A stretch of DNA of 64,000 nt, taken from Bacteroidetes bacterium HGW-Bacteroidetes-5. GTDB lineage: Bacteria; Bacteroidota; Bacteroidia; Bacteroidales; UBA932. The translations under genes were made by a program, and so were the position numbers. The notes under the pieces were generated by a model, which did no database searches, was not told the DNA's origin, and worked only from the letters and a program-made list of their open reading frames with translations. Positions 1 through 7,912 of the stretch are shown here, one piece after another; position 1 is the first letter of the stretch; each line of letters opens with the position of its first letter. The stretch is from NCBI GenBank assembly GCA_002842515.1, contig PHDC01000001.1:310001-374000 (forward strand), written 5' to 3'.

Positions 1-1176
1 TTCAGCAAAGCTATGGATCCGCTCACTTTCAACAACACAACCTTTACAGTTAAAAAAGGTGCTGTTAATGTAGCAGGCTCTGTAACATATTTTGGGATGA
101 AGGGTTCGTTTATACCTAATTCAAATCTGGATCCAAATACTGTTTACACTTGTACTGTAACTAATGGTGTTAAAGATGCAACCGGAAATGCAATGGCTGT
201 AAATTACACCTGGAGCTTTACAACAGGCAGTTTGCCGGATATTACCAGACCAACTGTTATTTTGACATCTCCACTATCCAATGCAGTTAATGTTGCAGTT
301 GGTGTAAATGTAACAGCAACATTCAGCGAGCTTATGGATAACACCTCAATCACCAATTTAACCTTTACATTGAAAAAAGGGTTGGTATCTGTTGCAGGTT
401 TGGTATCATACAGCGGATTGATGGCTACATTTAATCCAAACGACAATCTGGAGTCCGGAACTACATATCGTGCAACTATAACCACAGGTGCTAAGGATGT
501 TGCTGGAAATACACTAATAAGTAATTATGAGTGGGACTTTACAACAAGCTTACCTGCAGGCCCTCTTGGAATTGATCTAAGAACAGCCGGTGCCTATGCT
601 GTACTGGCAGGGTCAGGAGTTACAAATACCGGTCCGACAATTATTAATGGAGATTTGGGTACAAGTCCAACCGGAACAATAAATGGGTTCCCTCCGGGAA
701 TTGTTAACGGAGTGATTAATGCTGCCAACGCCTTGGCTGCACAGGCTAAACTGGATTTAACAACTGCATTCAATGATGGTCAGTCAAGATCTACCAGTGC
801 AATCAGTCTTCCAGGAGATTTGAGCGGACTTACCCTCACACCGGGGCTATATGTTAACTCAACATCTGTTCTTCTATCAAGCGGGTCAGTATGGCTCGAT
901 GCACAGGGTGACGCAAACGCAACCTTTATCTTTAAGATGGGCTCTACACTCACATCTTTGGCAGGTACTTCGGTCATTTTGAGCGGTGGTGCACAGGCTA
1001 AGAACATCTACTGGATTGTGGGAACTTCGGCTACACTTGGTACAAACTCCATTTTTTACGGAAACATCCTTGCCGATCAGTCTATAACTCTTTCAACAGG
1101 TGCCGTATTAAACGGAAGAGCACTTACGAGGATTGCAGCAGTATCACTGGATGCAAGTCTGGTAAACAAACCATAA
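1..1176 (+). CDS. Ig-like (Big_5) and DUF3494 ice-binding-like exported protein, 5' truncated by window edge
   Basis: The reading frame is open from base 1 and the visible N-terminus is already inside a domain, so the true start and any signal peptide lie upstream. Two Ig-like repeats of the SbsA/Big_5 type are seen, roughly residues 1-74 and 85-182 of the 387 residues after the first in-frame ATG at 13. Each ends in a similar block (SNYEWDFTT in the second). The rest, about residues 186-387, matches the DUF3494 ice-binding-like fold (AYAVLAGSGVTNTGPTIING near its start, small Gly/Ser/Thr-rich beta-helix repeats). Such proteins are secreted or surface-bound; some bind ice, while many from non-cold organisms have unknown ligands and may be adhesins. 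The next gene, an OmpA-type protein, starts 35 bases downstream and may be cotranscribed. Family assignment is fairly sure; the ligand is not known. Confidence 0.8.
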   Translation, partial: FSKAMDPLTFNNTTFTVKKGAVNVAGSVTYFGMKGSFIPNSNLDPNTVYTCTVTNGVKDATGNAMAVNYTWSFTTGSLPDITRPTVILTSPLSNAVNVAVGVNVTATFSELMDNTSITNLTFTLKKGLVSVAGLVSYSGLMATFNPNDNLESGTTYRATITTGAKDVAGNTLISNYEWDFTTSLPAGPLGIDLRTAGAYAVLAGSGVTNTGPTIINGDLGTSPTGTINGFPPGIVNGVINAANALAAQAKLDLTTAFNDGQSRSTSAISLPGDLSGLTLTPGLYVNSTSVLLSSGSVWLDAQGDANATFIFKMGSTLTSLAGTSVILSGGAQAKNIYWIVGTSATLGTNSIFYGNILADQSITLSTGAVLNGRALTRIAAVSLDASLVNKP

Positions 1177-1211
1177 TTTGAAAAGGACAAAACTTTATAA
1201 ATGAAAATTTT

Positions 1212-3152
1212 ATGTTACGAAAAATAATGACAGTAATAGTGATGATGGCAGTTATAACTGTATCATTACAGGCACAGGAGGGTATAAGACCTCAGCCAAA
1301 GATATGGTTTGGGTTCTCCGGTGCAGCAAATTTAAATTCCTATACCGGAACAACACAAAAGTTGAATTCGGAGTTGTTTGCCCCCGGTGCCTTTCACAAC
1401 GGCTTCGGAACAGGAATGTACACCTCTTTTCTTCTTGAGTACAGGCCGAATCCGGTTTTGGGATTTATGCTAAATGTCGGTTATGATAACAAAGGGGGAA
1501 AGTTTCACACTGTGATGGCTCCTTGTAACTGCCCGGCAGATCTATATGCAAAAATCAGCTACTTCTCTATCGACCCGAGTATTCGGATTGCTCCGTTTGC
1601 ATCAAATTTCTATATGTTTTTTGGAGCAGGATATAGCTACAATCTAAAATCTGATTTTCTTTACAAACAAGATCTTCAAGAGGATGTCTATTCGGAGTTC
1701 AGCGATATGCAAAAAAATAGCTGGTCTACTCATATCGGAATTGGTTATGAGATACCTCTATCAACAATTGACAGCCCCAATCAGGTAAATCTCTCTCCAT
1801 TTGTTATGTTTAAACCATATTTTGGGCAGGATCCCCGTTCAATTGAGAGCTGGTCAATATCAACTTTACGAGTTGGTGTTGCAATAAAATTTGGTAAAAC
1901 AAAGGCAAGGAAACAGGAGGCTCCGGTCTATTACACACCTGTTGCACCTGTCACTCCCGTTGCACCTGTTGTAATTGAGAGAGATGTCCAGTTCAATGTT
2001 CAGGTACCTGCGACTATTCCTGTAAGGAGAGTGGTTAAAGAGACCTTCCCGCTTAGAAACTATCTTTTTTTTGAAAAGGGATCAAAAGAGATTCCTGCAA
2101 GATATGTACGACTAAGTAAGGAAGATGCTTTAAAATTTAACGAGGGACAGTTTGTTGAACCCGAGCCAAAGGATATAACCCACAGATCTAAAAGACAACT
2201 CACTGTTTATAGAAATGTATTAAACATCCTTGGATATCGTATGCGACAAAATCCGGCGCTTGAGGTTACCCTTATCGGATCGTCAGCAGGAGAGGGATCT
2301 GCACTGGGTCTTAGTTATGCAGAGTCTGTTAAGAATTATCTTGTCAATACATTTGGTATAGGTGCATACAGAATTAAAACAGAGGGAAGAAATATGCCAT
2401 TGAATCCATCTGAACAACCCGGAGGTACCAAATATCTTACTCAACTTCGTGAAGGCGACAGAAGAGTAGATATTGTCAGCATATCGGGCAATCTTCTTGC
2501 TCCTTTACAAATTTCGGTTATTGAACAAGATCCTATTGACAGCAGAATTTTCTTTAAAACTGAGGATGGAAGTAAGAATATCATTAAGTCGTGGGATCTT
2601 GATATTACAGACGAAGCGGGTTTTGTTCAACACTACGGTCCTTTTACAAAATCACTGGAGAGTGTTTCGGGAAATGCAATACTGAAAGATAAACAAAAGG
2701 GCACATTCAAAGCAGTAATGACAGGCAAAACCAAAGATGGTATTGTTGTTCGCAAAGAGAGTACCTTTATGCTTTCCAAAAGCGATGCACCTGTAGAGGA
2801 GGGTTATCGTTTTAGTATTCTTTTCGATTTCGATAAATCCACAGCAGTTGATTCTTATGACAAATTCCTTACAGAGGTGGTTGCTCCCCTTATTAAAGAG
2901 AACGGAAGAGTCATTATTCACGGCCACACCGATATAATCGGAGAGGAGGAGTATAATAACTATCTTTCAACTCAACGGGCTCAGGATGTGAAAAATATTT
3001 TGGAAAAAGCACTTAAGAACCTTGGCAGAAACAATGTAGTATTCGAAGTATTCGGCTTTGGCTCTGATGTTAATTACGCTCCTTTTGAAAACAATCTCCC
3101 GGAAGAGAGATTCTACAACAGAACTGTAATTATTGATATTATTCCTAAATAA
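1212..3152 (+). CDS. OmpA family outer membrane protein with two OmpA-like modules
   Basis: This 646-residue protein has a signal peptide (about residues 1-22, ending LQAQ). A porin-like beta-barrel region of about 200 residues follows, ending near GVAIKFGK at 222-229. A Pro/Val/Ala linker (about 239-254) leads to two periplasmic modules. The C-terminal OmpA domain (about 533-646) keeps the peptidoglycan-binding signature: HTDIIG with D574, and LSTQRAQDV with R589, at the classical 15-residue spacing. An earlier OmpA-like module (about 284-425) keeps AESVKNYL but has Tyr where the Arg is expected. The protein probably anchors the outer membrane to the cell wall. It lies between the DUF3494 protein and two small exported proteins, and a strong terminator follows it. 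Confidence 0.85.
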   Translation: MLRKIMTVIVMMAVITVSLQAQEGIRPQPKIWFGFSGAANLNSYTGTTQKLNSELFAPGAFHNGFGTGMYTSFLLEYRPNPVLGFMLNVGYDNKGGKFHTVMAPCNCPADLYAKISYFSIDPSIRIAPFASNFYMFFGAGYSYNLKSDFLYKQDLQEDVYSEFSDMQKNSWSTHIGIGYEIPLSTIDSPNQVNLSPFVMFKPYFGQDPRSIESWSISTLRVGVAIKFGKTKARKQEAPVYYTPVAPVTPVAPVVIERDVQFNVQVPATIPVRRVVKETFPLRNYLFFEKGSKEIPARYVRLSKEDALKFNEGQFVEPEPKDITHRSKRQLTVYRNVLNILGYRMRQNPALEVTLIGSSAGEGSALGLSYAESVKNYLVNTFGIGAYRIKTEGRNMPLNPSEQPGGTKYLTQLREGDRRVDIVSISGNLLAPLQISVIEQDPIDSRIFFKTEDGSKNIIKSWDLDITDEAGFVQHYGPFTKSLESVSGNAILKDKQKGTFKAVMTGKTKDGIVVRKESTFMLSKSDAPVEEGYRFSILFDFDKSTAVDSYDKFLTEVVAPLIKENGRVIIHGHTDIIGEEEYNNYLSTQRAQDVKNILEKALKNLGRNNVVFEVFGFGSDVNYAPFENNLPEERFYNRTVIIDIIPK

Positions 3153-3168
3153 GAATCTCAAACTTTCT

Positions 3169-3203
3169 AACCGTTCCGGAGGTTTTCCGGAACGGTTTTA
3201 TAT
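3169..3203 (+). terminator. Intrinsic terminator after the OmpA-family gene
   Basis: A perfect 11-bp inverted repeat (AACCGTTCCGG at 3169-3179 with CCGGAACGGTT at 3187-3197) with a 7-base loop is followed by a T-rich stretch, 16 bases after the OmpA-family stop codon. It should end the transcript carrying the DUF3494 and OmpA genes. Confidence 0.85.
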
Positions 3204-3239
3204 TTAAATGATTATAAACAATAGATAAAATAAAAATGT

Positions 3240-3665
3240 ATGAAAAAAATTAATTCGATACTTATGCTGCTGGCAGCATTTATTATTCTAATCCCAACTA
3301 ACGCTTGTGCTCAGAGAATAAAATTTTCCAAATCTTCAATTGTTCCTGCAGCAGAGGGTGCGGTAAAAGTTAGAAAAGATAAAAACAACAACTATTTAAT
3401 AAAGGTAAATATAGATAACCTGGCAGCTCCGGAGAGACTTACTCCTCCAAGGCAAGCCTATGTTTTATGGATGATTACGGAAGATAATATGCCTAAAAAT
3501 ATTGGTAAAATAAAAGTGGCAACAAAATTTTTATCCAGCAAACTTAAAGCATCTTTTGAAACAGTATCATCAATAAAACCACTGAGGATATTCATTACAG
3601 CAGAGAACGATGCCAGTGTTCAATATACAGATTATGAAGTAATATTAACAACAAATAATTTTTAA
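3240..3665 (+). CDS. Small exported protein, possibly related to the anti-sigma-K C-terminal domain
   Basis: The product has 141 residues with a clear signal peptide (about 1-24, ending NACAQ). The mature part is predicted to be mainly beta, with no Cys cluster or metal motif. The segment around APERLTPPRQAYVLWMITED, followed by a Gly/Ile-Lys motif and an FITAE segment near the end, resembles the C-terminal domain of RskA-type anti-sigma factors (PxxGxxYxLWLI...). No membrane segment or zinc-binding N-terminal part is present, so it is not a complete anti-sigma factor. The next gene starts one base after its stop, so the two are probably translated from one message. Function unknown. Confidence 0.65.
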   Translation: MKKINSILMLLAAFIILIPTNACAQRIKFSKSSIVPAAEGAVKVRKDKNNNYLIKVNIDNLAAPERLTPPRQAYVLWMITEDNMPKNIGKIKVATKFLSSKLKASFETVSSIKPLRIFITAENDASVQYTDYEVILTTNNF

Positions 3666-3666
3666 G

Positions 3667-4089
3667 ATGTTTAATAAAAGAGTAACCCAAATAATAATAG
3701 TTATAATAATCTCTATTACAGTACTCTCCGGTTGTGGACTTACTATCAGGCAACACCCCTCAAGGTCAAGAGGTTGGGATCGCGATTACAGAATAGAATA
3801 CAATCAGAGACTTAGTCATAACGATAGACGGATAAATGACCTGAAATCTTCAAACCACAGAGATAGAGCTATTGTTATTGAGGTAAGAAATAACAATATG
3901 AGAAGGAGACTAGATTCATTCAAAGGCAATAGCCGCAATGAATGGGACTCTTTCAGATATGAGTTTGATCGTGATATGAAAGCCGTCGAAAAGAATATTA
4001 AGGATTTCAATAAAGCCAATAAAAAGAGTAAAAATAAAAATAACAGGAACAATAATAACAGAAGCAATAATAATAACAGAAGGAGATAA
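3667..4089 (+). CDS. Small basic lipoprotein with an Asn/Lys/Arg-rich tail, function unknown
   Basis: The product has 140 residues with an N-terminal membrane-type signal and a lipobox (VLSGC, Cys at about 23), which predicts a lipid-anchored envelope protein. The mature part is very polar and rich in Arg, Asn, Asp and Ser, with heptad-like spacing around residues 50-110 suggesting a helical or coiled-coil stretch. The last 25 residues are low complexity (NNRNNNNRSNNNNRRR), encoded by runs of AAT/AAC codons. It starts one base after the preceding gene and is followed by a terminator. I recognise no family. The highly charged tail could bind nucleic acid, peptidoglycan or other polyanions, but that is a guess. 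Confidence 0.65.
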   Translation: MFNKRVTQIIIVIIISITVLSGCGLTIRQHPSRSRGWDRDYRIEYNQRLSHNDRRINDLKSSNHRDRAIVIEVRNNNMRRRLDSFKGNSRNEWDSFRYEFDRDMKAVEKNIKDFNKANKKSKNKNNRNNNNRSNNNNRRR

Positions 4090-4106
4090 CAATTTATCTC
4101 ATCCCA

Positions 4107-4144
4107 AGAGAGAGTGGTCTTAAGTTGAGGTCACTCTTTTTTTT
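4107..4144 (+). terminator. Intrinsic terminator after the small lipoprotein gene
   Basis: AGAGTG (4111-4116) pairs with CACTCT (4132-4137), and the second arm runs into a nine-base T tract. It lies about 20 bases after the lipoprotein stop and just before the end of the oppositely oriented WYL gene. Confidence 0.7.
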
Positions 4145-4151
4145 GAACTGT

Positions 4152-5051
4152 TTAGAATCTGCTCCCCATCCTCTTTTTGTTAAGAAAATCTATAAAATCT
4201 TTACTCTCCAAAATTTCAATCTCATTACAAAGGCCAAGTACAAATCGGCCTACTCCTTCAAAACTGCAAACAGAGTCTTCAAAGAGATACTCATTATCAC
4301 TGATTTTACTAATTTTATCTTCGCACAGGGGAAACTCCTCCTTTAAAAGATTGGAGGCAACCATAGTGAGCTTTAATTTAACCGGGAAACTCTCCAACCC
4401 GGAAAAGCGAAAAGAGTCAGTTAAAATTCTTTTGTGTTTGTGGGCGAACTGCCAGCTTGATTCAGTTAGAAGCACCTCCCCTATTCTGGGCACTTTAAAT
4501 GTCTTACAGGAGTCGCTTGATATTTCGTAACATAGCACATCTACCATATTAACTCCAAATTGAACAGGTTCTACTAAACGATCCGATACATTTGCACTAT
4601 GTGAAGAGCTGTAGCTATTTAAGATAACCTGCTTCTCATTTGCAATTGCATCAAGAATTGTGTTTACAACTTTGCTTCTCATTTCATTCACGACTATATC
4701 TGCAACCTTACCAAAATCATAAAGAGAGTAAAGCTTTCTCTTGATTCCGTTTACTGCCGGATTTGATGCGTCGAGTGATTCAATAGTCCTTTTAAGGATA
4801 TACGCCTCCTCTTCTGTAAAGTAGACAAGTTCTGCAATTGTGCGAAACTGTTTTGACTCTCTTGCCAACCATATTTTACCCTGAAATCTCCGTACAATGA
4901 AGCCTACAGACTCGAAAGTGTCTATATATCTATAGATGCTGCGAATTGATATTTCAAGAATCTGTGAAAGCTCTTCAATTGAGTAACGCCTCTTCTGGTC
5001 TGTCATCAACTGCATTATTCTGAGCAATCTCTCCAATTTTGGCTGATCCAT
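4152..5051 (-). CDS. HTH/WYL-domain transcriptional regulator
   Basis: This 299-residue cytoplasmic protein begins with a DeoR/HTH_11-type winged helix (about residues 1-58; YSIEELSQILEISIRSIYRYIDTFE is the helix-turn-helix). A WYL-type region follows at about 125-215, ending before a C-terminal WCX-like part. WYL proteins bind nucleotides or other small ligands and control stress or DNA-damage genes; the ligand here cannot be told. The gene is transcribed divergently from tldD with about 60 bases between the two start codons, so it probably controls itself or tldD-tldE-nhaC. The start chosen, ATG at 5051, gives the usual N-terminus of the family. Confidence 0.8.
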   Translation of the reverse strand: MDQPKLERLLRIMQLMTDQKRRYSIEELSQILEISIRSIYRYIDTFESVGFIVRRFQGKIWLARESKQFRTIAELVYFTEEEAYILKRTIESLDASNPAVNGIKRKLYSLYDFGKVADIVVNEMRSKVVNTILDAIANEKQVILNSYSSSHSANVSDRLVEPVQFGVNMVDVLCYEISSDSCKTFKVPRIGEVLLTESSWQFAHKHKRILTDSFRFSGLESFPVKLKLTMVASNLLKEEFPLCEDKISKISDNEYLFEDSVCSFEGVGRFVLGLCNEIEILESKDFIDFLNKKRMGSRF

Positions 5052-5069
5052 AGTTATTTGATTTAAGTG

Positions 5070-5101
5070 TTTGCTAAATTAGCCATTTTTAGATTACTTT
5101 G
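5070..5101 (+). promoter_or_regulatory. Bacteroidota-type promoter for tldD
   Basis: TTTG at 5070-5073 and TTACTTTG at 5094-5101 (7 of 8 to TAnnTTTG) are 20 bases apart. Transcription would start near 5108. The GTG at 5101 therefore overlaps the -7 element, and ATG 5113 or 5116 is favoured as the tldD start. Confidence 0.55.
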
Positions 5102-5112
5102 TGCAAATTATT

Positions 5113-6555
5113 ATGATGACCCAAACTCAGACTCTGATGTCCCTGTTCGGTGTAACAACCGAAGATCTCAATAGACTTATCAACATTGCACTTTCAAAAG
5201 GGGGCAGTTACGCTGACCTCTATTTTGAGCATAGTATTGCAAATGAGATATCTCTAAGAGACGGGGAGGTTAACTCTGCCGGAAGTCACATAGATTACGG
5301 AATGGGTATCAGAGTTCTTTATGGAGACCAGACCGGGTATGCATATACCGAAATTACTACAATGGAGGAGATGGAGAGAGCGGCAAAAGTTGCATCACAA
5401 ATAGCTTCTTCAAGTGTAGGTGGTAGCAGGGTTTCAAATATCGCTGTAAGCACTCTTTATGAGTACACAAAAAAAGGTGGTTATTACCCGGTTATCAACC
5501 AGTGGGAGGATATTTCTGTATCTCACAAAATTCCATTTCTCAAAGAGATGAATGCAATAATTTTTGAGTCAGATAGCAGAGTGAGCAAGGTTATGGGGAG
5601 AATATCGGATTCAAACACAAAGATATTGTTCTATAACTCACAGGGGGTGATGGCTACAGATATCAGACCAATGTTCTCAATCGTTGCCACCTGTATTATG
5701 GAGAGCGAAGGACGCGTAGAGAACGGTAGCACCTCCAGAAGTTACCGAGCAGGATATGAGTATCTTACAATGGAAATGGTGAGAGAAATTTCAAAGGATG
5801 TGGTAAGTAAAACATCATTTCAATTTGAGGCCATTCAGCCAAAGGGAGGCGAGATGGCAGTTGTAATGGGAGCCGGCAGCTCCGGAATACTTCTCCACGA
5901 AGCAATCGGTCACGCATTTGAAGCAGATTTTAATAGACAGAACACCTCTATTTTTGCTGATAAACTGGGGAAAAAAATCTGTTCCGAAGATATCTCTGTG
6001 GTAGACGACGGAACAATTCCTTTTAACCGGGGCTCTTTGAACATAGATGATGAGGGTGTACCCTCACAAAAAACTTATATGGTAAAAAATGGCATACTCA
6101 CCTCCTATCTGCACGACAGAATAAGTGCCTCATACTATAAAACAGAGCCTACAGGTAATGGAAGAAGAGAGTCATTCCGATATATGCCGCTGCCAAGAAT
6201 GAGAGCAACCTATATGGAAAATGGTAGTCAAAGTGAAGAGGATATAATTTCATCTGTAAAGAGAGGAATATTTGCAGATAACTTTTCAAACGGACAGGTT
6301 CAGATTGGTGCCGGAGATTTTACATTCTTTGTAAAATCCGGCTATATGATTGAAAACGGTAAACTTACTCAACCTGTGAAAGATATCAACATTATCGGAA
6401 ATGGGCCTGAGGCCCTCTCAGATATTGTTGCAGTAGCAGATAACTTCCGTATTGATAATGCAACCTGGAGTTGTGGAAAAGAGCAATATTGCGCAGTTTC
6501 GTGTGGAATGCCCTCTGTTTTGGTAAGAAAACTTACGGTGGGTGGTGTTCAATAG
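5113..6555 (+). CDS. tldD: TldD-type metalloprotease subunit
   Basis: From ATG 5113 the product has 480 residues. It belongs to the TldD/PmbA (peptidase U62) family, in which TldD and TldE form a cytosolic heterodimer that degrades unfolded peptides and, in E. coli, matures microcin B17. The zinc-protease signature HEAIGH lies at about residues 262-267 within SSGILLHEAIGHAFEAD, and the conserved Gly-rich C-terminal segments of the family are present. An in-frame GTG at 5101 gives four more residues but overlaps the promoter, so I prefer 5113. The tldE-like gene follows immediately and nhaC three bases after that, which suggests one operon. Presence of the HExxxH motif identifies this as the catalytic subunit. 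Confidence 0.93.
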   Translation: MMTQTQTLMSLFGVTTEDLNRLINIALSKGGSYADLYFEHSIANEISLRDGEVNSAGSHIDYGMGIRVLYGDQTGYAYTEITTMEEMERAAKVASQIASSSVGGSRVSNIAVSTLYEYTKKGGYYPVINQWEDISVSHKIPFLKEMNAIIFESDSRVSKVMGRISDSNTKILFYNSQGVMATDIRPMFSIVATCIMESEGRVENGSTSRSYRAGYEYLTMEMVREISKDVVSKTSFQFEAIQPKGGEMAVVMGAGSSGILLHEAIGHAFEADFNRQNTSIFADKLGKKICSEDISVVDDGTIPFNRGSLNIDDEGVPSQKTYMVKNGILTSYLHDRISASYYKTEPTGNGRRESFRYMPLPRMRATYMENGSQSEEDIISSVKRGIFADNFSNGQVQIGAGDFTFFVKSGYMIENGKLTQPVKDINIIGNGPEALSDIVAVADNFRIDNATWSCGKEQYCAVSCGMPSVLVRKLTVGGVQ

Positions 6556-6568
6556 GCAGGACAAAAGT

Positions 6569-7909
6569 ATGACAGAGAGAGACAAAGATATAGCAAGAGT
6601 TGCAATGGAGTTGGCCATTAAAAATGGTTGCAGCGGCTCCAGAATAACAATGAGTGTAAATACTCAAAGCTCATTCTCTGTAAGAAATGATAAGCTAGAT
6701 CGTCTTATGCAGGCGAACAGTTCATCTCTCTATATTCAATTGTTTACAGATGGCAGATATAGCTCTTTCTCAACCAATCGAACAGAGGAGAAAGAGCTCA
6801 AACAGTTTATATCCAAAGCTGTTGATATTACTCGCTTGGTCTCTCCTGACAAAAACAGACTCCTGCCTAAACAGGAGTACTATTTCAAAGGAGAGGAGAG
6901 GGATCTTGGGCAGTATGACAATAGTATAAAGAGCATAGATCCATCTGAGAAAAGCCTCATAGCTCACAAATGCGCCGCAGAGATATTCAACACCGATAAA
7001 CGAATCATATCTGTTAACTGTGAGTATGGAGATATTGATGAATATTTGTACATAATAGATTCTCAAGGATTTGAAGGCACAAGCAAACAAACAAACTTCA
7101 CTTTAAGTGCCGAGTGTTCAGTAAAGGGGAGCGGAGATTCCCGCCCGGAAGGTTGGTGGTATGAAAGCTCACTCTTTTTTGACAAACTGATTAAAGAGGG
7201 AGTGGGAAATAGAGCCTTCAAAAGAGCTGCCTCAAGACTTAATCCCAAAAAACTTCGCTCCGGGTTATACAATATGGTTTTAGAAAATACCGTTTCCAGC
7301 AGGATGGTTGCTCCAATAATATCTGCACTTAACGGTGCAGCTATACAGCAGAACAACTCATTTTTAAGGGGGAAGCTTGGAGAGAGGCTCTTCTCTCCAT
7401 ATTTTCAATTATTTGACACTCCCCATCTTTATGGTGCAAACGGTTCAAGATATTTTGATGGAGAGGGTATCGCCACAAAACCTATGAATATTATTGAAAA
7501 TGGTGTGGTAAAAAGCTATTATATAAATACCTACTACTCCGGAAAACTTGATATGCCTGTTACAATCGAGGGTCCGTCTGTTCCTTCTTGTAAATATTCA
7601 GAATCTGTGAATACTATTAATGTGAGCAGATCACTGGAGGATATCCTTAAAAAGTGCGATAAAGGAATCTTTGTTACAGGATTTAACGGAGGCAACAGCA
7701 ACTCATCCACCGGAGATTTCTCATTTGGTGTTCAAGGTTTCTATTTCGAAAAAGGAGAGATTATTCACCCTATTAAAGAGATGAATATTACAGGCAACAT
7801 AATAACTCTTTGGAATAATATAATCGAAATAGGGACAGATCCAAGAGAGTCATCAAGATGGCTCATACCTACACTGGCATTTGAATCAGTTAATTTTAGC
7901 GGAATTTAA
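6569..7909 (+). CDS. TldE/PmbA-type partner subunit
   Basis: From ATG 6569 (TERDKDIARVAMELAIKNGC) the product has 446 residues and is homologous to TldD but lacks the HExxxH zinc motif. This is the pattern expected for TldE/PmbA, the non-catalytic half of the protease heterodimer. The matching C-terminal family segments are visible (TGFNGGNSNSSTGDFSFGVQ, KEMNITGN). The frame also opens with GTG at 6542, inside the end of tldD; the ATG start lies 13 bases after the tldD stop and gives the more usual N-terminus. Its place directly behind tldD supports joint expression and assembly. Confidence 0.9.
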   Translation: MTERDKDIARVAMELAIKNGCSGSRITMSVNTQSSFSVRNDKLDRLMQANSSSLYIQLFTDGRYSSFSTNRTEEKELKQFISKAVDITRLVSPDKNRLLPKQEYYFKGEERDLGQYDNSIKSIDPSEKSLIAHKCAAEIFNTDKRIISVNCEYGDIDEYLYIIDSQGFEGTSKQTNFTLSAECSVKGSGDSRPEGWWYESSLFFDKLIKEGVGNRAFKRAASRLNPKKLRSGLYNMVLENTVSSRMVAPIISALNGAAIQQNNSFLRGKLGERLFSPYFQLFDTPHLYGANGSRYFDGEGIATKPMNIIENGVVKSYYINTYYSGKLDMPVTIEGPSVPSCKYSESVNTINVSRSLEDILKKCDKGIFVTGFNGGNSNSSTGDFSFGVQGFYFEKGEIIHPIKEMNITGNIITLWNNIIEIGTDPRESSRWLIPTLAFESVNFSGI

Positions 7910-7912
7910 TAT

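Noticed and set aside
3240..3665. Complete anti-sigma factor (RskA)
   Set aside because: Only the C-terminal-domain-like pattern is present; there is no zinc-binding N-terminus or membrane helix after the signal peptide and no sigma gene next to it.
3816..4067. Leu/Phe-rich minus-strand frame under the small lipoprotein
   Set aside because: It is the complement of the Asn/Lys/Arg-rich tail and has no start context; the plus frame has a lipobox.
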